NCBI GenBank assembly: GCA_965225715.1
Contig: CBDDBK010000004.1
Coordinates: 372,001 to 436,000, forward strand
Length of the DNA: 64,000 nucleotides
Source of the DNA: CBDDBK01 sp965225715
Lineage (GTDB): Bacteria > Bacteroidota > Bacteroidia > Cytophagales > Flammeovirgaceae
Direction: 5' to 3'
Shown: piece after piece, positions 8,286-17,305 of the stretch
Layout: the number at the start of each line of letters is the position of its first letter
Position numbering within the stretch: the stretch's first letter is position 1
The notes under the pieces: generated by a model
Databases searched by the model: none
What the model was told of the DNA's origin: nothing
Seen by the model: only the letters and a program-made list of their open reading frames with translations
Position numbers and translations under genes: made by a program

Positions 8286-10898
8286 TTACTTTTTAAAAGC
8301 ATCTTCAATTATTTTTTTCAAATATAACTTATGAGCTTTATTAGAAATATCACCTCCACCAGCGTTAGCTAGTTTGATTATTTCAGTTAGATTTAAATAT
8401 GCCATTGCTTTAGCATGGTTGGGAAAACCTTGATTAGACTTATAAATGGTAATTAAATAATTAGTATATTCTATTTGCAAATTTTGACGAAAAGTATTAA
8501 CACTACTTCTAATATCGCTATTAAAAATAGCCCGATTTAGATCGGTCATAAATTTAGCTAAACTATATTTATTGCCATATAATTCAGAATCTATTATTTT
8601 TCGCAATGTTTCTCGGTGAAGTAAATGGCGTAAAACATCTTTTTGAATAGCTAAAACCCGATTATGAAGTCTTGGGTCCTCAGGGTGTCCATAATGATTA
8701 AAACCTCTTCGTTGTTTTTGAAGATGAGTATATAACTCTTGGGGAACTTGAAAAGCTGTTTTTCCAAAAATGTGTTTTGCCAAAGCATTCATAGCTGATT
8801 TTTGTTCTTGATAAGGAACTGGAGTAAAAGGTTGTTGAGCATTTTTCTGACCTATAAATGCTCTATCTAAATATATACCTCCAATATATCTCGAAATGAC
8901 CCGAGCTGCTTGCCGTTGTTGCCTGGACAAAATACTAAAAGCAATGATCAAATCTTCATAAGATTGCCCTGCTTGATTATATTTTTCTTTCAAATCTTTA
9001 ACCATTTCATCAACAAGTTCTAAACGTTCTATACTATAAGTAATCGCATCATTAGAAAGGTCTCCAATCATAATTCTTGGGTCTATTCCCAAACCCGGAG
9101 AACGCATATCATCGGCATCATTTCCAAAAGCTAATGTTTTTTCTGTGGAGCGTTCTAAGATATTTTTTAAACCTGTCTCATCAACAGGTGTATAACCATA
9201 TTCTATTGCCCAAATATCGTAATCACCTATGGTTGGAGAGTAATAAGCACCTTGTTTTTTTCTATCTTTAGTAACATTAATAGCTACATAATCCATAACC
9301 GAAGCACTCAATGCCTTACCTGCTATGATTTCTGGGCTGCTAAGTTCTTGAGGTGAAAATAATTGACTGGCTTTCATATTATGGTTGAGTCCTAAAGTAT
9401 GCCCAATTTCATGCATAATGAGCTCAAGCATAGCTTCTTTTTTTAAAGATTCTAAATCAAGATCATTAGCTAAAGCACGTAAGTTTCCAAAAAGTAATTC
9501 TTGCTGAAGCATATTACTATAAGAACAACTATACGTGTTTGTGCCTTTAAAATTGTTAGTTTTTCCAGGTGTATCGGTAAGTTCTTCTTCGAGTCCGTTG
9601 CTTTGAGTCTCATAAAGTTTAGTATATTTTACTCTATTGGTAAAATGTACAAACTCTAACATAATATCAGCACCGAGTATTTGACCGGTCAAAGGGTTAA
9701 CAAAACTAGGTCCATAGCCTCCAAAAGGCGGTGTAGGTGAAGATGTCCAACGCAAAACATTATAACGAATATCACCAGCATCCCAAGTGGCTGTGTCTGA
9801 TTGAATTTTAACGACCATAGCATCTTTAAAACCTGCTTTTTCAAAAGCCTTATTCCATTCTAAAACTCCTTCTTTAATTACTTCTCTAAATTCAACTGGA
9901 GTTGTATTCTCTATCCACCAAGTAATAGGTTCTACAGGTTCAGAAAGTTCAGCATCCGGATTTTTTTTCTTTAAATGCCAACGATGAATTAAATCTTTAT
10001 AAGGTGTTGAAGATGTGGAAGTTAAATCCGTAACTTGACTAATAAAATAGCCTACTCGGGGATCATCATAACGCACTTCATAATCATTTTCTGGTAAAGC
10101 TATAAAACTATGTTGAACCTTTACACTAATATTACGTTGGTCAGCAATGCTTCGATGATAGGCAGACCAAACATTTGAACCTTTTTCGTAAACATATTCT
10201 ACAACAATATCTGTATTTTGAGGATAATTTTTAATTTCAACGTACCTAGTTTTATTTTTACTTAAACCACCTAAGCTAGGTCTCTTTGAAGGTCCTTTTG
10301 GTCTTTGAGCAGGTGGAGAAGGCTTTACTTGATCAAGCGCTTCACTTAAAAATAAACCATTTGCTTCGATAAGGTAATTTTCTTTACTTTTATCAACAGC
10401 ATATATTTTAGCGTCATACATAACAGTTCGAGGAATATTAGCATCAGCTGCTCTATGCAAAGCACTGTTTTTGTCAAAAGTATAAGCTGTATTTTTTTGA
10501 ACAATTAAAATTTTGTCAAAATGACGCTCAATAGCAAAGATATAATTATAACGGTAAGCACCTCGAAAAAGGCCGGATATTAAAGGTGAACCATCCATAG
10601 CTACACTAAAATAAATAAACGATTGTCCAATCTGATTTTTTTTAATATTCAAATAGCTTTTACCTGTTAGACTATCTTGATAAATTGTAAATAGACCTTC
10701 AAATTTTATAGTCTTTTTTACAACATCTTCCAAAGACTTATAAGGTGATTTATCTTCTTTCTTATTATTTGAATCAGGTACAACTTGTTGATTAACTTTT
10801 TCTTTCTTTCTTTTCTTTTTTTTATCAGCAGAAAAGGCAGTTCCTACAAGAAAAACATGAATGCAAAAAAAGAGTAAACATAATTTGATCGTTCTCAT
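8286..10898 (-). CDS. Zinc-dependent metalloprotease, DUF5118-DUF5117-DUF4953 type
   Basis: An 870-residue secreted metallopeptidase. A signal peptide (1-23, ending GTAFSA) is followed by a Lys-rich linker, an N-terminal domain (about 50-200), a middle domain (about 210-430) and the catalytic region. HEIGHTLGLNHN starts at residue 496, giving zinc ligands His496, His500 and His506 and catalytic Glu497, the extended metzincin-like motif. Downstream DYDIWAIEYGY and SVMDYVA are also family features. Length and domain order match the Bacteroidota family annotated as zinc-dependent metalloprotease. It is probably periplasmic or outer-membrane associated; substrates are unknown. Single gene with no obvious partner. 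Confidence 0.9.
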   Translation of the reverse strand: MRTIKLCLLFFCIHVFLVGTAFSADKKKKRKKEKVNQQVVPDSNNKKEDKSPYKSLEDVVKKTIKFEGLFTIYQDSLTGKSYLNIKKNQIGQSFIYFSVAMDGSPLISGLFRGAYRYNYIFAIERHFDKILIVQKNTAYTFDKNSALHRAADANIPRTVMYDAKIYAVDKSKENYLIEANGLFLSEALDQVKPSPPAQRPKGPSKRPSLGGLSKNKTRYVEIKNYPQNTDIVVEYVYEKGSNVWSAYHRSIADQRNISVKVQHSFIALPENDYEVRYDDPRVGYFISQVTDLTSTSSTPYKDLIHRWHLKKKNPDAELSEPVEPITWWIENTTPVEFREVIKEGVLEWNKAFEKAGFKDAMVVKIQSDTATWDAGDIRYNVLRWTSSPTPPFGGYGPSFVNPLTGQILGADIMLEFVHFTNRVKYTKLYETQSNGLEEELTDTPGKTNNFKGTNTYSCSYSNMLQQELLFGNLRALANDLDLESLKKEAMLELIMHEIGHTLGLNHNMKASQLFSPQELSSPEIIAGKALSASVMDYVAINVTKDRKKQGAYYSPTIGDYDIWAIEYGYTPVDETGLKNILERSTEKTLAFGNDADDMRSPGLGIDPRIMIGDLSNDAITYSIERLELVDEMVKDLKEKYNQAGQSYEDLIIAFSILSRQQRQAARVISRYIGGIYLDRAFIGQKNAQQPFTPVPYQEQKSAMNALAKHIFGKTAFQVPQELYTHLQKQRRGFNHYGHPEDPRLHNRVLAIQKDVLRHLLHRETLRKIIDSELYGNKYSLAKFMTDLNRAIFNSDIRSSVNTFRQNLQIEYTNYLITIYKSNQGFPNHAKAMAYLNLTEIIKLANAGGGDISNKAHKLYLKKIIEDAFKK

Positions 10899-11046
10899 GT
10901 GGTTATTTTTTTAATGAACTTATTTATAAATTAAATTTGCTTTTTTTTATTGGTTTTAAATAATTACATCCTAAAAATAAAACAATTAAATTGTATCAAG
11001 CATAACTTACATTAAACATTCTAAGATAGTATGTCTTTTTAATTAT

Positions 11047-11694
11047 TCAATTGCCAATGAAATTAATGAGAAGCATAACTGTTGTTATCAAGGTAAATCC
11101 AATACCTATCATCCATTGGGTAGTATTAAAGCGTTTATCTACGGCTTCAAAGCGCATATTTGTCTGTTTTGTTTGTTCTTCAAAGCGTATATTCATCTGT
11201 TTTGTTTGTTCTTCAAAGCGTATATTTGTCTGTTTTGTTTGTTCTTCAAAGCGTATATTTGTCTGTTTTGTTTGTTCTTCAAAGCGTATATTTGTCTGTT
11301 TTGTTTGTTCTTCGAAACGTATGTTCATATTCTCAAAACCTTGTTTTATTAAATTATTTTGTTCTTCAAAGCGTTTGTCTGTGTAATGTTTCAGGTCTTC
11401 AAAGCGCTTATCTATAGCTTCAAAGCGCTTATCTATAGCTTCAAAGCGCTTATCTATAGCTTCAAAGCGCTTATCTATAGCTTCAAAGCGTTTTTCCATG
11501 AATTCTATAGTTTGCTTCATTAAAATTGTCAAGCTTTCTATTCGTTCTTCCACTCGAATAATACGTTCTAATAAAATCTTATCATAGCTTACTCCATTTA
11601 ATTGGTTAGGGTTAGGTACATTCTTAAAATGTTGTTTAATAACTCTAATAATAATTTGTTCTAAATCTTTATCTTGTTCTGGGGTTAAAGTCAT
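11047..11694 (-). CDS. Tandem-repeat coiled-coil protein with C-terminal membrane anchor
   Basis: A 215-residue protein. After a 60-residue N-terminal region come four to five copies of a 7-residue unit (DKRFEAI), a spacer, then five copies of an 11-residue unit (RFEEQTKQTNI). It ends in a hydrophobic helix (WMIGIGFTLITTVMLLINFIG) suited to membrane anchoring. Heptad and hendecad units both make coiled coils. The organisation resembles Borrelia Bdr-type or DUF1640-like proteins, but I claim only the structure. A second protein with the same plan and different sequence is at 55073-55870. Antisense ORFs across the repeats are artefacts of the periodicity. Confidence 0.75.
   Translation of the reverse strand: MTLTPEQDKDLEQIIIRVIKQHFKNVPNPNQLNGVSYDKILLERIIRVEERIESLTILMKQTIEFMEKRFEAIDKRFEAIDKRFEAIDKRFEAIDKRFEDLKHYTDKRFEEQNNLIKQGFENMNIRFEEQTKQTNIRFEEQTKQTNIRFEEQTKQTNIRFEEQTKQMNIRFEEQTKQTNMRFEAVDKRFNTTQWMIGIGFTLITTVMLLINFIGN
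11145..11481 (-). repeat. In-gene tandem repeats of 33 bp and 21 bp
   Basis: Five consecutive 33-bp units (cttcaaagcgtatatttgtc on the plus strand and so on) run from 11145 to about 11310. Four 21-bp units (ttcaaagcgcttatctatag plus c) run from 11398 to 11481. Both stay in frame, so slippage would change protein length without breaking it. Confidence 0.85.
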
Positions 11695-11754
11695 GTTTTC
11701 AAACAGTTAAATTTTATATGATATTGAAATAGTTTTTAATTATTTAGTCTTAAT

Positions 11755-13950
11755 TTACAAATTCTTAACTATAAAATCTGTCATCATTTGATAAAGATGG
11801 GATAAAGAAGGGTAGTTGGTCATGCTATGGTTTCGGTTAGGGTAATAAAAACTTTCAAATTGTTTATCAGCTTTTATAAGTTCATTTTGCATGGCAATGG
11901 CATTTTGAAAATGGACATTATCATCACCTGTACCATGTATTAAAAAATACTTTCCTTTTAGTTGATCAGCATGCATCAAAGGCGAAAAATTAGTATATCC
12001 TTTTTTGTTGTCCTTGGGTTTGCGTAAGTAACGTTCTGTATAAATTGTATCATAAAAACGCCAATGGCTTACTGGTGCAACAGCTATGCCTAATTTATAA
12101 AAATCTGCACATAGAGTAATAAGTAAAGACGACATATAACCTCCATAGCTCCAACCCCAAATACCTACTCTATCTTTATCAATATAGGTCTGATTGGTCA
12201 AATGTTTTACTAAATCAATTTGGTCTTTAACTTCATGTTCTCCAAGTTTAAGGTAAGTTGATTTTTTAAAAACTGCTCCTCTAGCACCTGTTCCTCGATT
12301 ATCAGCAATCACAACAATATATCCTTTTTGGCTAAGAAATTGGTGCCAATAATAATGTCGTCCAGCCCAATTGTCTCTGACCAATTGAGAACCAGGACCA
12401 CCATATACATGAATCAATACAGGATATTTTTTTTGGGCATCAAAATCAGGAGGCAAAATCATAAGTCCATTTAAAAGGAGTTTATCTTCTGTTTGGAAAG
12501 TAAAAAACTGTTTATTTTTAAGATTATAGTTGTCTAGTTCATCTTCCAAAACCTTATTATTTTCTAATATTTTAATAGGTTTTTTACTATTCGTTTTATA
12601 AAGCCTGACTTGAGGTATATTTAAAGCACTGCTAAAATGATCTATATAATATTGACAATCCGGACTCATATCTATTTTATGAGTTCCTTTTTGACGACTC
12701 AAAAGTTTTTTCTTTCTACTCTGAATATTAATGGAATAGAAATGCCTTTCCAAATGAGAAGCTTCTGTAGAAGTATAATAAAGCAAACTTTTAAGTGTAT
12801 CAAAACGTACAAAGGCATCAACTTCCCAATTTCCTTTTGTAATTTGTCGAACCTGATGAGCTTGTTTTTCATTTATTTTGTAAAGATAGAAATGTTTATA
12901 GCCACTTTTTTCACTTGTAGAGATAAAATGTTTTTTATCATTTAGATATATTAAAGTTTTACAAAAATTAAAATCTATATAAGTGCTACTTTTTTCCTTT
13001 AGAGCTATTTTTAATTTATGGTTCTGTGTGTTAAAATGATATAGAGTAAGTTCATTTTGAAGTCGGTTTAGTTTCCTAATAGCTAAAATAGTATTATCTG
13101 CTGTCCATTGAATTGAAGGAATATAAATATCCTTTTCTTCTCCCAAATCAATCGTGTGCTTCTCTTTTGTATTAATATTATAAATTTTAATAGTTATTTC
13201 AGCATTTTTTTCACCTGCTTTAGGGTATTTGAAGCGATAGTCCTCAGGGTAAGCACTGGAATCATTCCAAACTTGCATATTATACTCTTTTACCAAACTT
13301 TCATCAAAAACATAATAAGCAATTTGGTCACCATTAGGAGACCAAAAAAAAGCCTTAGTAAAAGCAAATTCCTCCTCATAAACCCAATCGGTATGCCCAT
13401 TAATAATGGAATTAAACTTTCCATCTTGAGTAATAGCATATTCTTTATTGGTCTTTAAATCTTTGTAAAACAAATTATTATTCATTCCAAAAGCAATTTT
13501 AGTCCCGTCTGGTGAAAAAGTGGCATAACTCTGTTTATCTGTATGAGAAAGGGGTATAAGTGTTTGATTGTAAATATTATATATATAGAAAAAGGCAGTA
13601 TAAGAATGACGGTATATTTTTTTTCGTTCTGTTAATATCAAAATTTGACTTTCGTCAGAACTGAAACTATAATCTTGGATTTTTATATTAGTATCATGAA
13701 AAAGTGTTTTTACAGCTTTTCCATTTTTAATATTGTATTTTATAATTTTATTATCTTCTAAAGCCGAATAAAAAGCTCCATTTTTAAACCACCTTATACT
13801 TTGTAACCCTTTAGAGTTAAATTTTTTGTCAACAATATCTTGGATAGTAATCTTTTTTTGGGCTAAGAGACCCAGAGGCAGAAGAACAGCGATAGAAGCA
13901 GTTAAAAGTAGTTTACGATATTTTGAATAAAAAGAAGCTATAGAAGTCAT
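11755..13950 (-). CDS. S9 prolyl oligopeptidase/DPP-IV-like peptidase
   Basis: A 731-residue serine peptidase with a signal peptide or N-terminal anchor (about 14-31). A beta-propeller domain (about 60-480) precedes the alpha/beta-hydrolase domain. The triad is visible: Ser601 in GWSYGGY, Asp676/677 in GTGDDNVHFQ and His708 in NRNHSM. The double-Glu motif of DPP-IV enzymes is present as YEEEFAF, and the hydrolase opens with LIHVYGGPGSQ. It should remove N-terminal dipeptides, often X-Pro, from peptides in the periplasm. Family and fold are firm; exact specificity is inferred. Monocistronic; the upstream region also holds a divergent orphan promoter. Confidence 0.92.
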   Translation of the reverse strand: MTSIASFYSKYRKLLLTASIAVLLPLGLLAQKKITIQDIVDKKFNSKGLQSIRWFKNGAFYSALEDNKIIKYNIKNGKAVKTLFHDTNIKIQDYSFSSDESQILILTERKKIYRHSYTAFFYIYNIYNQTLIPLSHTDKQSYATFSPDGTKIAFGMNNNLFYKDLKTNKEYAITQDGKFNSIINGHTDWVYEEEFAFTKAFFWSPNGDQIAYYVFDESLVKEYNMQVWNDSSAYPEDYRFKYPKAGEKNAEITIKIYNINTKEKHTIDLGEEKDIYIPSIQWTADNTILAIRKLNRLQNELTLYHFNTQNHKLKIALKEKSSTYIDFNFCKTLIYLNDKKHFISTSEKSGYKHFYLYKINEKQAHQVRQITKGNWEVDAFVRFDTLKSLLYYTSTEASHLERHFYSINIQSRKKKLLSRQKGTHKIDMSPDCQYYIDHFSSALNIPQVRLYKTNSKKPIKILENNKVLEDELDNYNLKNKQFFTFQTEDKLLLNGLMILPPDFDAQKKYPVLIHVYGGPGSQLVRDNWAGRHYYWHQFLSQKGYIVVIADNRGTGARGAVFKKSTYLKLGEHEVKDQIDLVKHLTNQTYIDKDRVGIWGWSYGGYMSSLLITLCADFYKLGIAVAPVSHWRFYDTIYTERYLRKPKDNKKGYTNFSPLMHADQLKGKYFLIHGTGDDNVHFQNAIAMQNELIKADKQFESFYYPNRNHSMTNYPSLSHLYQMMTDFIVKNL

Positions 13951-14057
13951 AAATAATCAGGAATTGGAAATTATTTAAAATAAAATTAAGAGCATATATA
14001 ATTTTTGGTGTTACAAAAGTAATGATAAAATTAAAAAAAAATGTGTTATAATTATAC

Positions 14058-14065
14058 TACCTTTG
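14058..14065 (+). promoter_or_regulatory. Bacteroidota-type -7 promoter element
   Basis: TACCTTTG followed by C fits the TAnnTTTG consensus of Bacteroidota housekeeping promoters. It points right, towards the DUF285 remnant and the tRNA-Ser. The upstream TTTG box is weak (TGTT near 14043). It may be the leftover promoter of the destroyed surface-protein gene. Confidence 0.4.
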
Positions 14066-14165
14066 CAAAGTACATATATTCTAAATATTTCTATTGTAAA
14101 ATAAACTAAAAATAGTAAAAAATGATAGATCTAAAGGTCAAGTTTTTTAACAGATTTAGCATGGT

Positions 14166-14297
14166 ATGGATATGAGCCTGATGTTTGATGCTGTTACTGC
14201 CTTCAATGGTAATATAAGTTCTTGGGATGTATCAAATGTAACAAATATACAGTCAATGTTTGCGTTTTGTTCTTCTTTTGATCAAGACTATTATTAA
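14166..14297 (+). pseudogene. Remnant of a BspA-like (DUF285) leucine-rich surface protein
   Basis: A 43-codon stretch reads MFDAVTAFNGNISSWDVSNV, then TNIQSMFAFCSSFDQD and a stop. This is one and a half units of the roughly 25-residue DUF285 repeat (MF..A..FN..IS.WDVSNVT.M..MF) found in long surface proteins of Bacteroidota and mycoplasmas. Full proteins have many repeats plus a signal peptide, so this is a scrap. It sits between a TAnnTTTG promoter and tRNA-Ser, and may mark recombination next to a tRNA gene. Confidence 0.6.
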
Positions 14298-14339
14298 AAT
14301 AAATTAAGAGAAGAGCTTAATTTTAAATTATATTCATTC

Positions 14340-14424
14340 GGAGAGATGACCGAGTGGCTTATGGTACTCGCCTGGAAAGCGGGTGTACCTTTGGGTACCG
14401 TGGGTTCGAATCCCTCTCTCTCCG
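14340..14424 (+). tRNA. tRNA-Ser (anticodon GGA)
   Basis: An 85-nt class II tRNA. The acceptor GGAGAGA pairs with TCTCTCC, discriminator G. The anticodon loop CTGGAAA gives GGA, reading UCC/UCU serine codons. A long variable arm (GTGTACCTTTGGGTACC) is typical of serine tRNAs. The T loop TTCGAAT is canonical; the T stem has one U-U mismatch. No CCA is encoded. The flippase gene starts 46 bp downstream. Confidence 0.95.
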
Positions 14425-14470
14425 CTATTTCTAAATAGATCGATGAAATTTATTCAGATTAAAATAAAAT

Positions 14471-15826
14471 ATGTTTAAAATTATTACCGAACTTATTTTA
14501 AGAAAACTAAGATTTGTTTTTCAAAAAGAAGGCAATGTCAAGATTTTAAAAAATATGTCTTGGCTCTCTTTCGAACGAGGCTTTAGAATTGGAATTTCTT
14601 TTTTTGTTGGATTAGCTATTTCACGTTATTTACAACCAGAAGGATGGGGGTATTATAGTAAAGTTTTTGTCGTTTTAGAAGTTGTAAAAACATTTTCCCT
14701 TCTAGGCTTAGGTGGTTTAACCATTCGATATTTAGTTAAAGAACCAGAAAAAACAAATGAAATTTTAGGAACATTTATTATTTTTCGAACAATTTCAATT
14801 TTTGCCCTTTCCTTTTTTATTCTTATTCCTTATATTTATTTTTTTGAAGATAGTCTTTATACCAATCTATATATCTTTTCCTTTGGATTTTTATTTTTTG
14901 CTCCTTTAGAATCATTCAGAATATATTTTGAATCAAAAACAGAAATAAAAAAAGCTGTTATAGCCAGTAGTTTAGCTGCAATTATAGTTGCTACAATAAA
15001 AATATATTTTTTATGGTCTAAAAAATCAATTGTTTATTTTGTTTCTATGCTTTCTTTAGAAACTTTTATTATCGGAATTTTAACTGCTTATTATTACCAA
15101 AAAACAAAATGGCGCATTCAAGATCTTAGAATCAAAAGAGATATTCTCATGCGCCTTCTTCGAGAAGGCTGGCCTATAACTGTGAGTTCTATAAGTGTTT
15201 TAGGACAAATTTATATAGATCAGATTATGGTAGAAGATTTTATTTCTGCCACCGAACTGGGCTATTATTCAGCAGCTACAAAATTGGTAACCATTTATTT
15301 TGCCGTAGCCGCTATCTTTAGCACAAGTTTTTTTCCTACCTTAATTAAATTATATAAAGAACAAACAAAAACAGTGTTTATGACCAAGTTTCAAAAATTA
15401 TTAGACATCTCTTTTCTGATTAATTTAGCTTTTCCAATAAGTATTTTTTTATTAGGGTCTTATCTTATAGAATTTGCATACGGTAAGGTTTATAGCCCAG
15501 CAATACCTATCCTAAAAACATATGTTTGGATAACCATTTTAATAATTAATATCTCTCTTTTAGAAAGATATATTCTTATTAAAAATAAACAAAAATATTC
15601 TATGTATAAAGGAATAGGTGCTTTTGTACTCAATATCTCCCTTAATATAATATTGATTCCAATATATCAAGGTATAGGTGCTGCCATAGCTACACTCATC
15701 ACCTATAGTTATGTATCTTATTGGGGTTATCTTTTTTTTAAACCTTTACAGGAGGTGTTTCTAATGCAAACAAAGAGCATATTTGGGGTATTTCGGTATT
15801 TAAGAAAAGTAAAACAACTTATATAA
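14471..15826 (+). CDS. Polysaccharide flippase (Wzx/MOP family)
   Basis: A 451-residue polytopic protein with about 12-14 membrane helices, an N-terminal ISRYLQPEGWGYYSKV segment and a central IYIDQIMVEDFISATELGYYSAATKL block. These are hallmarks of O-antigen/capsule repeat-unit flippases of the MOP superfamily, which move lipid-linked oligosaccharides across the inner membrane. It lies alone on the plus strand after tRNA-Ser, convergent with a second, distantly related flippase that ends 28 bp away. The transported glycan cannot be deduced. Confidence 0.88.
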   Translation: MFKIITELILRKLRFVFQKEGNVKILKNMSWLSFERGFRIGISFFVGLAISRYLQPEGWGYYSKVFVVLEVVKTFSLLGLGGLTIRYLVKEPEKTNEILGTFIIFRTISIFALSFFILIPYIYFFEDSLYTNLYIFSFGFLFFAPLESFRIYFESKTEIKKAVIASSLAAIIVATIKIYFLWSKKSIVYFVSMLSLETFIIGILTAYYYQKTKWRIQDLRIKRDILMRLLREGWPITVSSISVLGQIYIDQIMVEDFISATELGYYSAATKLVTIYFAVAAIFSTSFFPTLIKLYKEQTKTVFMTKFQKLLDISFLINLAFPISIFLLGSYLIEFAYGKVYSPAIPILKTYVWITILIINISLLERYILIKNKQKYSMYKGIGAFVLNISLNIILIPIYQGIGAAIATLITYSYVSYWGYLFFKPLQEVFLMQTKSIFGVFRYLRKVKQLI

Positions 15827-15853
15827 TTTCAAAAGATTTTTAAAAGGTTTAGC

Positions 15854-17245
15854 CTATAAACATAACGTTGCTATATAATCAATTGTATAGCCTAAAACAA
15901 TACTTAAAACAAGATAGCTTAAAATAATATTTAAACGATAAGGAATAGGAAAATACCGTTTTCCTAAATAGTAAGATACAGCTGACATGGTAAAATAACA
16001 AATTAAAGTTGCTATGGCACAGCCCATATAACCCAAAATAGGAATTAATAAGTAATTCATAATAAGGGTAACTAAAACACCTAATCCTCCAATAATAGCT
16101 GACCAGTAGGTTTTATCAGTGTGTTTAAACCATATAGATAAGTTATAATAAATACCCAAAAAAATATTAGCTAGCAAAAGTACCGGTACAATAGAAAGTC
16201 CTTTTTTATAAATTTTTTGACCTAAAAAAATATCGCTCAACCAATTTAAATTAGCCCAAACACCAAGTAAAGCTAAAGCACAAAAAAGCACAAAATATTC
16301 CATAATCTTTGCAAAAAGTAAAGGAGCATTTTTGTCAGCGGCTTGTTTTAGAAAGAACGGTTCTGCAGCATATTTAAAAGCCTGAACAGCAATAGTTATA
16401 AAAATAGATAATTTATAACAAGCCGAATAAATACCGACAGCTGCTAAATTAGAAATATCGCCATAAAAGCCTTCGGGCAGCCATTTTTCCAAAAGAATTC
16501 GATCTATCAACTCATTAATACCAAAAGCAATACCACCTAAAACTAAAGGAAAACTGTAAAGCAAATATTTTCTTAATAACCCATTAGAAATAATTGAAAA
16601 AATGGTATGAGGACGAATATATTTTAGACTTGGTAAAAAGTAAATAAATAAAAATAAGCTTGCTAAAAGATTGGAAACAAATACATAAACAATTTGGCTA
16701 TCCATATTTTCAAAAGAAAATAGCTTTTCAAAACCTCTGCTATAGCTAAGAAAATAAAAATTTAAGCCAACATTAATAAGTACACTTCCTAACTTCAGAC
16801 TAACAAATTTTAAAGCCTTATTTTCTAAACGAAGTCGAGAAAAAGGAAGGCTTATTAAGGTATCTGCCAATAAAATACAAGCAAAAAGAGAAATATAAAT
16901 ACTTTCAGAACTACCATAACCTAAAAGGGTACTTATTTGTTGGGAAAAAAGTATTAAAATACCTGATAAACAAATAGATAAAATCAATAAAAAACTATAG
17001 AGGTGTTGAAAGGTTTTTTGAGATGAAATTGATCGTTTACTGGCGAAACGAAAGTAGGTTGTTTCTAAGCCAAATGTATAAATGATATTGAGCAAAGCTG
17101 CCCAAACGTAAAATTGACTGAGAAGTCCATAATCGGAAGCTATAAAAATAGACGTATGTAGAGGTACCAAAATATAATTGATAACCCGTGTTAAAATATG
17201 ACTAAGCCCATAAAGAGAAGCCTGTGTAAAGAGTTTTTTAAGCAC
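15854..17245 (-). CDS. Second polysaccharide export/flippase protein
   Basis: A 463-residue membrane protein with about 12-14 helices, opening LYGLSHILTRVINYILVPLH, a family signature for lipopolysaccharide/polysaccharide biosynthesis flippases. A conserved AAVGIYSACYKLSIFI motif lies near residue 270. It is on the minus strand, 60 bp after the start side of the E1 dehydrogenase gene's stop, and may share a transcript with it. Two non-identical flippases tail to tail suggest two export routes, or one for a glycan and one for a lipid-linked decoration. Confidence 0.87.
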   Translation of the reverse strand: MLKKLFTQASLYGLSHILTRVINYILVPLHTSIFIASDYGLLSQFYVWAALLNIIYTFGLETTYFRFASKRSISSQKTFQHLYSFLLILSICLSGILILFSQQISTLLGYGSSESIYISLFACILLADTLISLPFSRLRLENKALKFVSLKLGSVLINVGLNFYFLSYSRGFEKLFSFENMDSQIVYVFVSNLLASLFLFIYFLPSLKYIRPHTIFSIISNGLLRKYLLYSFPLVLGGIAFGINELIDRILLEKWLPEGFYGDISNLAAVGIYSACYKLSIFITIAVQAFKYAAEPFFLKQAADKNAPLLFAKIMEYFVLFCALALLGVWANLNWLSDIFLGQKIYKKGLSIVPVLLLANIFLGIYYNLSIWFKHTDKTYWSAIIGGLGVLVTLIMNYLLIPILGYMGCAIATLICYFTMSAVSYYLGKRYFPIPYRLNIILSYLVLSIVLGYTIDYIATLCL

Positions 17246-17305
17246 AGCAAAGGAGGAAATTTTACAATTTAAACTGTATGATTATATTTTACATAAGACT
17301 ATTAG

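Noticed and set aside
11051..11417. Three overlapping plus-strand ORFs of 78-111 codons rich in Phe/Val/Cys
   Set aside because: They are antisense readings of the 33-bp and 21-bp repeats of the coiled-coil gene and have no independent signals.
11145..11481. CRISPR array
   Set aside because: Repeats are contiguous, without unique spacers, and are coding in frame; the same holds for 50206-50800 and 55254-55640.
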